A stretch of DNA of 10,706 nucleotides. Origin: Actinomycetota bacterium (lineage in GTDB: Bacteria; Actinomycetota; Acidimicrobiia; Acidimicrobiales; Ilumatobacteraceae). The stretch spans positions 1 to 10,706 of the forward strand of contig VERK01000060.1 in the NCBI GenBank assembly GCA_018882725.1, given 5' to 3'. Position numbers and translations under genes: made by a program. Shown here in pieces: positions 5,617 to 10,706 of this stretch. Below the pieces are notes generated by a model. It saw only the letters and a list, made by a program, of their open reading frames with translations. It made no database searches and had not been told where the DNA came from. The stretch's first letter is position 1. Every line of letters starts with the position of its first letter.

Positions 5617-7253
5617 ACCGTCGGCAGCTGGTAGTCGGCGAAGCGATCGCGCAGAGTCTTCTTCGAGAACTTGCCCACACTGGTCTTGGGCACTTCGTCG
5701 ATGAACACCACGTCATCGGGCAACTGCCACTTGGCGAGCGTGGGCGCGAGGTACTCGATCACCTCGGCCGGCGTCATGGTCGCATCCTTCTCGAGAACCA
5801 CGCAAGCCAGCGGTCGCTCCGACCACTTCGGATGCGCTACCCCGATCACGGCCGCCTCGCGAATCTTCGGATGGGCCATGAGTTCGTTCTCGATCTCGAC
5901 CGAACTGATCCACTCGCCACCCGACTTGATGAGGTCCTTGGTGCGATCGAGCAGACGAATGCGACCGCGACCGTCAACCGAAGCAACGTCACCTGTGCGC
6001 AGCCACCCGTCGGCCGTGAAACTCTCGCCCGCTCGCTCGTCGTTGTAGTAGGTCGCGGCAATCCAGTTTCCACGGCACTGCAACTCGCCACTCGACTCGC
6101 CGTCCCACGGAACGCTGTTGGTGGTACCCGGCTCGACAACCCGGCATTCCACACCGAACATCGCGCGCCCCACCTGTGTACGCAGATCGGCTTGTGTGTC
6201 GACATCGAGCATCAGCTGATCGGAGTCGAGGTGGCACACCGCGGCCAGCGGACTGGTTTCGGTCATACCCCAGGCCTGCAGGATCGGCAGGCCGGTCTGC
6301 TCGCGGTACGCCTCCGACAACGCGCGCGGAACGGCCGAGCCGCCGCACGGAATCGCACGGAGGTTCGACGTGTCGCGACCCTTGAGTTCGGGCAGCACCC
6401 CCATCCAGATGGTGGGCACACCTGCAGCCACCGTGACTTTCTCGTTCACGATGAGATCGGCCACGGCCTTGCCCGACAGGTCGGGGCCGGGCATCACCAA
6501 GTTGGCGCCGGCCGCCACCGCGGCGTGCGCGAGACCCCACGCGTTGGCGTGGAACATCGGCACGACGGGAAGGATCGTGTCGCGTTCGGACACACCGAGA
6601 CCGTCGACGACCATCGTCGCCATCGTGTGCAAGAAGGTGCTGCGATGCGAATACACCACACCTTTCGGATTGCCAGTGGTGCCACTCGTGTAACACATCG
6701 ACGCCGCTGTGTTTTCGGGAACCTCGACGAAAGGTGACGGCTTCGCGGCGGCGATGAGCTTCTCATAGTCGTGGACCTGGAAATTGCCGAGGTCGGCCGG
6801 AACGTCACCCTTGCCATCGTCCATGATCACGAGGTGCTTCACGGTGGTGAACGTGGGCAGAAGCGGCGCCAGGAGCCCGATGAGTGAACGGTCGACGAAG
6901 ATCACTTCGTCTTCGGCGTGATTGGCGATGTACGTGAGTTGCTCGGGGAAGAGGCGAATGTTGAGCGTGTGCAGAACCCGACCCGAGCACGGCGCCGCGA
7001 AGTACAACTCGAGGTGTCGCGCAGTGTTCCAGGCGAACGTCGCGACTCGACCCGACGACGAGATTCCGAGCGTGTCGAGCACGGTGCCGACGCGGCGCGT
7101 GCGATCGGCCCACTGGGCGTAGTTGGTGCGCTCGAGCCCGGTCGCCGTCGCGGTCACGATCGTCTTGTGACCGTGATAGCGCTCGGCTCGCTCGAAGATG
7201 TGCAGAATCCCGAGCGGAACGTCTTGCATGAGTCCCGGAAAGTTCGCGGCCAT
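5613..7253 (-). CDS. Medium/long-chain fatty-acyl-CoA ligase (AMP-forming, AlkK/FadD type)
   Basis: 546 residues. It activates a fatty acid with ATP to an acyl-adenylate and then to acyl-CoA, the entry to beta-oxidation or lipid synthesis. ANL-superfamily motifs are complete: YTSGTTGNPKGV (188-199), VPMFHANAWG (231-240), QAWGMTETSP (326-335), GWLRTGD (416-422), the hinge region RTKDLIKSGGEWIS (437-450) and the C-terminal PKTSVGKFSKKTLR (522-535) with catalytic K528. HTLNIRLFPEQLTYIANHAED is characteristic of AlkK-like fatty-acyl ligases. Chain length is not readable. The ATG at 7253 is preferred over a GTG at 7280 because AAGGGGG lies 5 bases before it and MAANFPGLMQDVPLG looks like the normal N-terminus. 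The GTG lies inside a likely operator/promoter. It diverges from the membrane protein gene and its TAG stop overlaps the ATPase stop. Confidence 0.93.
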   Translation of the reverse strand: MAANFPGLMQDVPLGILHIFERAERYHGHKTIVTATATGLERTNYAQWADRTRRVGTVLDTLGISSSGRVATFAWNTARHLELYFAAPCSGRVLHTLNIRLFPEQLTYIANHAEDEVIFVDRSLIGLLAPLLPTFTTVKHLVIMDDGKGDVPADLGNFQVHDYEKLIAAAKPSPFVEVPENTAASMCYTSGTTGNPKGVVYSHRSTFLHTMATMVVDGLGVSERDTILPVVPMFHANAWGLAHAAVAAGANLVMPGPDLSGKAVADLIVNEKVTVAAGVPTIWMGVLPELKGRDTSNLRAIPCGGSAVPRALSEAYREQTGLPILQAWGMTETSPLAAVCHLDSDQLMLDVDTQADLRTQVGRAMFGVECRVVEPGTTNSVPWDGESSGELQCRGNWIAATYYNDERAGESFTADGWLRTGDVASVDGRGRIRLLDRTKDLIKSGGEWISSVEIENELMAHPKIREAAVIGVAHPKWSERPLACVVLEKDATMTPAEVIEYLAPTLAKWQLPDDVVFIDEVPKTSVGKFSKKTLRDRFADYQLPTV

Positions 7254-7273
7254 GAAATCCCCCTTGTCGCCGC

Positions 7274-7295
7274 CGAACACTAGTGGTCGTGTTCG
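7274..7295 (-). promoter_or_regulatory. Probable operator over the acyl-CoA ligase promoter
   Basis: CGAACAC (7274-7280) and GTGTTCG (7289-7295) form a perfect 7-bp inverted repeat with an 8-base centre. On the minus strand it contains TAGTGT (7277-7282), a plausible -10 that would give a leader of about 17 bases carrying the AAGGGGG ribosome site (7259-7265). The -35 is poor. A repressor bound here would block the ligase gene. Which one is unknown; no regulator gene is adjacent. Confidence 0.5.
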
Positions 7296-7340
7296 ATCAA
7301 CGACCAGGAGATCGTCACGACGTCACGACCGGCTCGCGAA

Positions 7341-7369
7341 CTGACACGGCGCCGAACTTCTCGTAGATT
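7341..7369 (+). promoter_or_regulatory. Promoter of the membrane protein gene, probably leaderless
   Basis: CTGACA (7341-7346), a 17-base spacer and TAGATT (7364-7369) form a near-consensus housekeeping promoter. Only 8 bases separate the -10 from the ATG at 7378, so transcription should begin at or one base before the start codon. There is no Shine-Dalgarno, which agrees with leaderless translation. Confidence 0.65.
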
Positions 7370-7377
7370 CATCTCCT

Positions 7378-8082
7378 ATGTCCGGCCCGCCCCCCGATGC
7401 CGAGGCGGCCGAGCCGATTCACGCGTCGCCACTCGCCCGCCGCGCGATCCTCATCAGTGCGGCCGTCCTCTTCGCTCTGGGCACCTTCGGTTCGAACATC
7501 GGCCCGGCCTGGGTCGACGAACGCCCAGCGGTGGTTCTGGCCTTGTCGGCCCGCAATCGCAACCTGTTCGGATCGGTGCCGTTCATCGATCCGCTTCCGT
7601 ATGCGGTGCTCGGATTCGTCCGCCTCTTCCTCGCCGGCACCGTTCTCTTCTTCCTCGGCCGGTGGTACGGCGAACGCGCCCTGCGCTGGACCGAGAAACA
7701 AGTGGGCGAACTTCCGGCCATCTACCGCTGGTTCCAGACCGGAGTCGACCGGGCCGGATGGCTGCTCATCATCCTCATGCCGGCCAGCAACCTCGTGTGC
7801 ATGATGGCCGGTCATCGCCGCTTTGCGCCGTGGCGATTCGTGTCGTTGCTGTCGATCGGCATAGCGATCAAGTTGGTGGTGTTGTGGGCTGGAGGCCAGG
7901 CCTTCGAAGACCAGATCCGGTCATTCCTGAACTGGATCGAGGACTACCAGTGGTGGATCGTGGCCGGACTCTTCGGGCTCACGTTCCTGCAGAGCGCCCA
8001 GAAGGCCCGCAAGTCGGCCCCCGACGTTCTGCACGAAATCGAACACCCGACCGATGCACCGCCGTCGGGCGAAACCAAGTAG
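7378..8082 (+). CDS. Five-helix membrane protein, possibly VTT/DedA-like
   Basis: 234 residues. Hydrophobic segments are visible at about 23-43, 75-94, 128-145, 152-173 and 192-208, with a short cytoplasmic-type N-terminus and a polar, charged C-terminus (about 209-234). RPAVVLALSARNRNL (49-63), the FFLGRWYGERAL stretch (91-102) and the central LMPASNLVCMMAG (133-145) recall actinobacterial members of the VTT/DedA (SNARE-associated) family, proposed phospholipid or small-ion transporters of the inner membrane. The match is by impression, and the classic family glycine/arginine motifs are not all seen. A plain 'membrane protein of unknown function' is the safe call. The start is fixed by a promoter 8 bases upstream. 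The peroxiredoxin follows 74 bases downstream with its own promoter and ribosome site, so they may be independent. Confidence 0.85.
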   Translation: MSGPPPDAEAAEPIHASPLARRAILISAAVLFALGTFGSNIGPAWVDERPAVVLALSARNRNLFGSVPFIDPLPYAVLGFVRLFLAGTVLFFLGRWYGERALRWTEKQVGELPAIYRWFQTGVDRAGWLLIILMPASNLVCMMAGHRRFAPWRFVSLLSIGIAIKLVVLWAGGQAFEDQIRSFLNWIEDYQWWIVAGLFGLTFLQSAQKARKSAPDVLHEIEHPTDAPPSGETK

Positions 8083-8121
8083 TCGGCCAGTTTCGACTGA
8101 GCGTTCGACGGACCCCGGCCC

Positions 8122-8151
8122 TAGATTTCGCTCGTCCGTTTCCTGAAGGAG
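8122..8151 (+). promoter_or_regulatory. Likely -10 and Shine-Dalgarno of the peroxiredoxin gene
   Basis: TAGATT (8122-8127), identical to the -10 of the preceding gene, would start transcription near 8135. The upstream -35 is poor (CTGAGC or TGAGCG 18-19 bases before). AAGGAG (8146-8151) lies 5 bases before the ATG at 8157 and is a strong ribosome site. Confidence 0.5.
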
Positions 8152-8156
8152 CAACC

Positions 8157-8636
8157 ATGGCCATTTCCGTCGGCGACAAGATTCCGAACGTTCCGTTCCG
8201 CGTACTCGGCTCGAGCGGCATGCCCGAGACCGTGAACGCACACGATGTTCTCGGCAAGGGCAAGGTCGTGGTGTTCGCCGTTCCTGGTGCCTTCACTCCC
8301 GGCTGCTCGATGGTGCACCTGCCCGGCTACGTGCAGAACCGCGACGCACTCAAGGCCAAGGGTGTCGAGACCATCGCCTGCGTGAGCGTCAACGATCCGT
8401 GGGTCATGGACGCATGGGGCAAGGCCCAGGGCGCCGATGGCATCGTGATGCTCGCCGACAGCGGTGAGTTCACGAAGTCGGTTGGTCTCGAGATGGACGG
8501 TTCGGGATTCGGCCTCGGCACTCGTTCGCAGCGTTACTCCGCCATCCTGCAGGACGGTGTGGTCACCGAGATCAACGTCGAGCAGGGCCCCGGTGTCACC
8601 GTGAGCGCCTGCGAAATCGTTCTCGGTCACCTCTGA
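8157..8636 (+). CDS. Peroxiredoxin, Prx5/PrxII type (thiol peroxidase)
   Basis: 159 residues, normal for the subfamily. It reduces hydrogen peroxide and organic hydroperoxides in the cytoplasm using a reactive cysteine. PGAFTPGCSMVHLPGY (43-58) contains the catalytic set T47 and C50 (peroxidatic), and R126 in RSQRY is the conserved active-site arginine. Other cysteines are C75 and C152. C152 near the C-terminus (SACEIVL) is a possible resolving cysteine, but mammalian Prx5 has its resolving cysteine slightly earlier, so 1-Cys versus atypical 2-Cys cannot be settled. No signal peptide or fused glutaredoxin domain is present. A much longer in-frame reading upstream is ignored because it runs through the membrane protein gene; the AAGGAG fixes the ATG at 8157. 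Confidence 0.95.
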   Translation: MAISVGDKIPNVPFRVLGSSGMPETVNAHDVLGKGKVVVFAVPGAFTPGCSMVHLPGYVQNRDALKAKGVETIACVSVNDPWVMDAWGKAQGADGIVMLADSGEFTKSVGLEMDGSGFGLGTRSQRYSAILQDGVVTEINVEQGPGVTVSACEIVLGHL

Positions 8637-8651
8637 CCACGAACGTCCCCT

Positions 8652-8680
8652 GACGCGACCTCGCGTCGGCTGACTACAGT
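8652..8680 (+). promoter_or_regulatory. Stem-loop and promoter before the zinc-ribbon gene
   Basis: GACGCG-ACCT-CGCGTC (8652-8667) is a perfect 6-bp stem with a 4-base loop, 15 bases after the peroxiredoxin stop. There is no T-run, so it is at best a weak terminator. TACAGT (8675-8680) is a plausible -10, with CTGACG (8650-8655) as a -35 at a long 19-base spacing, so the stem also overlaps the promoter. Confidence 0.4.
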
Positions 8681-8707
8681 TCTCTCCGACACCTTGGGGA
8701 GGAACTC

Positions 8708-9934
8708 ATGAAGTGCGGTCTGTGTTGGGCCGACAACCCGGACGATGCGTTGTTCTGCGTCGACTGCGGCGTGATGCTCACGGCCCAGAGTGTCGCCAAC
8801 GTCCCGACCATCGATCAGGTCGATCCCGCGGCGCCGAGTCGCAACCGCGGCCTCGTCGTGGTCTCGCTGCTCGCCATCGTGTCCACCTTGGCCCTCGTGA
8901 TCCTCGTGATCGTCATGGCGATCGACGACGGCGAACCCGCTGCGGCTCCGGCCACCACCGCGCCAGCGTCGACCGCTGTTCCTGCGACGACCGAGCCGAC
9001 GGTGGCCATCGACCAACTGTCGCTCGCGACGCAAGCCTGGCGGGGTTTTTCGGCCGCGTTCTTGCAACCCCACCTCGACGAACCATTCGTGAGCGACGAT
9101 CGCATTTTCGCCATCGCCAGCGCCGACGATCTGGCCGCCCGGCCGAGCGATTCGATCGCTGGACTCGTGCTTCTGGGGTGGGTCGACGGGCAGTGGACAT
9201 CAGTCGACGGCATTCCGTTCCAGTCGCCTGACACCGCCATCGAGTTCGAAGTGCTCGGTAGCCGACTCGTGGCCAATCCGATGGTCATCGTCACGTGGTC
9301 GGGGTCGGCCGACGGGAACGTGTCGTACGTGTTCCGTGCAATCGGCGGCGAACTGGTCGATCTGGTGAGTGGTCGCCCCATCGGCGACGAATGGACCGCG
9401 ATCTCCGTCACCGACCGTTCGTTCGACTTCGTGGAATACACCGCGTGCAAGACCGGCGAGATCCTCACCTACCCCGATGGCACCGAATCGTTCTTCTGCG
9501 ACGTGGTGGTCGACTCGCGCATCGACATCCTCGACGACGGCACCACTCGCAGCACCGAAACCGAAACGGTGCAAACTCGCCCCGCTCTCGTCTTCCCGAA
9601 CGACCTCGAGATCGCGGGTGTGGCGATGACCCAACCCGAGTGCGACGGTTCGTACATCACCGCGGTCGGAGCGTCGGTGTCGTCGAGTGAGGCACGCAAC
9701 AAGGCCAACATCGCCAAGTTGTTGAAGCGCTATCCCGGGTCGTCGTACCTCCGTAACGATCAGACCTGCGATTCGCTGTGGCCCGAGGCCGACGGCGCAC
9801 CGATCTACATCGTGTACTTCGGTCCGTACGCCACCAAGAGCGAGGCCTGCGATGCGCGCGACCTCGGCCCGAAGGGTGCGTACGTGCGGCCACTCGACGA
9901 CGACGTGGCCTACACGACCAAGATCTATTGCTGA
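8708..9934 (+). CDS. Zinc-ribbon, single-pass membrane protein with SPOR-like C-terminal domain
   Basis: 408 residues, not a named family I recognise. The N-terminus is a compact zinc ribbon, CGLC-x10-CVDC (C3, C6, C17, C20). One hydrophobic helix follows at about 48-72, then an Ala/Thr/Pro linker (77-99). The remaining ~300 residues are acidic and contain several cysteines (C312, C354, C381, C408, two more mid-protein), expected outside the membrane if the ribbon is cytoplasmic. The last ~95 residues (YITAVGAS, then PIYIVYFGPYATKSEACDARDLGPKGAYVRPL) look like the two halves of a SPOR-type fold, which in other proteins binds peptidoglycan. A link to the cell envelope is inference. GGAGGA (8698-8703) supports the ATG. 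It converges on dapB with 16 bases between stops. Confidence 0.85.
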   Translation: MKCGLCWADNPDDALFCVDCGVMLTAQSVANVPTIDQVDPAAPSRNRGLVVVSLLAIVSTLALVILVIVMAIDDGEPAAAPATTAPASTAVPATTEPTVAIDQLSLATQAWRGFSAAFLQPHLDEPFVSDDRIFAIASADDLAARPSDSIAGLVLLGWVDGQWTSVDGIPFQSPDTAIEFEVLGSRLVANPMVIVTWSGSADGNVSYVFRAIGGELVDLVSGRPIGDEWTAISVTDRSFDFVEYTACKTGEILTYPDGTESFFCDVVVDSRIDILDDGTTRSTETETVQTRPALVFPNDLEIAGVAMTQPECDGSYITAVGASVSSSEARNKANIAKLLKRYPGSSYLRNDQTCDSLWPEADGAPIYIVYFGPYATKSEACDARDLGPKGAYVRPLDDDVAYTTKIYC

Positions 9935-9950
9935 CGCTGCGACGTCTGGT

Positions 9951-10706
9951 TCAGAGACCGAGAGCGGCGTCGAGGCCGAGCGTGAGTCCGGACAACCCGG
10001 GCACCTTCTTGCACGCCAACACGACACCGGGCATGAACGACACGCGGTCGTAACTGTCCTGGCGAATGGTGAGCGTCTGGCCGGCCGCTCCGAGAATCAC
10101 TTCTTGGTGCGCGACCATGCCGCGCATGCGTACGGCGTGCACGCGGATGTCGGCTGGACCCTTGCCGCCACGCGCGCCCGGAATCACTTCGTGCAGTGTG
10201 GGGTCGGCCGCCCACTCCTGCGATGCGGCCGCCATGCGTCGAGCCGTGGCCACCGCAGTGCCCGAGGGTGCATCGGCCTTGGCGTCGTGATGCAGTTCGA
10301 TGATCTCGGCCGTGTCGAACCACGGCGATGCCATCTCGGCGAACTTCATCATCAGTACCGCACTGATGGCGAAGTTGGCCGCGATGAGACAGTTGGACGA
10401 CGTGAACGCGTTGCGGAACGACGCATAGTCGTCGTCGGAGAATCCGGTGGTGCCGACCACGGCATGAACGCCGTGCAACGCACACCACTGAAGGTTGGTG
10501 CGTGAGGCCGCGGCGACGGTGAAGTCGACCGCCACCTGCACGCCGGCATCAGCCATCGCGCGCGGGTCGGCCGAGATCGTGACACCCTGAACGGAATGAC
10601 CGACCGCCGCCGGATCGACGGCGGCGACCAGTTGCAGATCGGCATCGGCGGCCACGGCGTCACACACCGTGGCGCCCATGCGTCCACCTGCTCCGAACAC
10701 GCCGAC
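9951..10706 (-). CDS. dapB: 4-hydroxy-tetrahydrodipicolinate reductase DapB (extreme N-terminus off the right edge)
   Basis: DapB reduces hydroxy-tetrahydrodipicolinate with NAD(P)H in the lysine/meso-diaminopimelate pathway, in the cytoplasm. 251 residues are visible. The reading frame is open to the window edge and begins VGVFGAGGRMG, the GxxGxxG dinucleotide motif that normally follows only two to five residues after the start. The true start is therefore probably a few bases beyond 10706; the GTG at 10700 would remove part of the first strand. Numbering from that GTG, DFT is at 60-62 or so, VVGTTG at 81-86, and ELHHDAKADAPSGTA (136-149) holds the catalytic H137/H138 and K141 with the PSGTA substrate loop. 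Total length fits the ~245-residue family. The neighbouring zinc-ribbon gene is convergent, so operon partners, if any, lie outside the window. Confidence 0.96.
   Translation of the reverse strand, partial: VGVFGAGGRMGATVCDAVAADADLQLVAAVDPAAVGHSVQGVTISADPRAMADAGVQVAVDFTVAAASRTNLQWCALHGVHAVVGTTGFSDDDYASFRNAFTSSNCLIAANFAISAVLMMKFAEMASPWFDTAEIIELHHDAKADAPSGTAVATARRMAAASQEWAADPTLHEVIPGARGGKGPADIRVHAVRMRGMVAHQEVILGAAGQTLTIRQDSYDRVSFMPGVVLACKKVPGLSGLTLGLDAALGL

Noticed and set aside
5496..6737. 413-codon open frame on the plus strand opposite the acyl-CoA ligase
   Set aside because: It is a shadow of a gene with complete adenylation motifs. The translation is Arg/His-rich, has no domain, and overlaps the end of the ATPase.
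7313..7328. Two tandem copies of CGTCACGA in the divergent spacer, also found once at 2963-2970
   Set aside because: It might be a regulator site, but the octamer also appears inside coding sequence near 2495, so in this base composition it is too common to support a call.
7662..8156. In-frame extension of the peroxiredoxin upstream by 165 codons
   Set aside because: It overlaps the membrane protein gene in another frame, and the AAGGAG plus canonical Prx5 N-terminus place the start at 8157.
9935..9950. Bidirectional terminator between the zinc-ribbon gene and dapB
   Set aside because: Only 16 bases separate the stops and I see no stem or T-run there.

Overview
The window looks like ordinary chromosome from a high-GC Actinomycetota bacterium. 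Lineage is inferred from base composition, the GTC/CTC/GAG-rich codon use, several starts that look leaderless, and the protein families. The style would suit Acidimicrobiia, but nothing here proves that. I see no rRNA, tRNA, CRISPR array, insertion sequence or phage gene, and both edges cut through a gene.

Layout, left to right. (1) 1-2953, all on the minus strand: a TetR-family regulator, a ferritin-like diiron protein with two identical DEARHV motifs, and the first ~380 residues of MurF (cell wall), which runs off the left edge. The regulator has a clear TTGACG/TAGTGT promoter ending at its GTG start, and a TGAGACA-N13-TGTCTCA inverted repeat lies across that promoter. Autorepression of a regulator-diiron transcript is the simplest reading. 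(2) 3084-5616, plus strand: a complete polar amino acid ABC importer of lipoprotein binding protein, permease and ATPase. The last two genes overlap by 4 bases. The permease start lies between two perfect stem-loops. (3) 5613-7253, minus strand: a fatty-acyl-CoA ligase converging on the ATPase, with both stop codons sharing one CTAG. (4) 7378-9934, plus strand: a five-helix membrane protein that may be VTT/DedA-like, a Prx5-type peroxiredoxin, and a membrane-anchored zinc-ribbon protein with a SPOR-like C-terminus. (5) 9951-10706, minus strand: DapB (lysine/diaminopimelate pathway), convergent and cut at the right edge.

Functional links are limited. MurF and DapB both serve peptidoglycan synthesis (DapB supplies the diaminopimelate that ends up in the MurF substrate), but they lie at opposite ends of the window and are not one operon here. 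The importer is self-contained. The most interesting material is regulatory: the regulator-diiron unit with its operator, the strong hairpins at the permease and murF starts, an inverted repeat over the likely acyl-CoA ligase promoter, and several starts that look leaderless. I found no convincing new multi-gene system.
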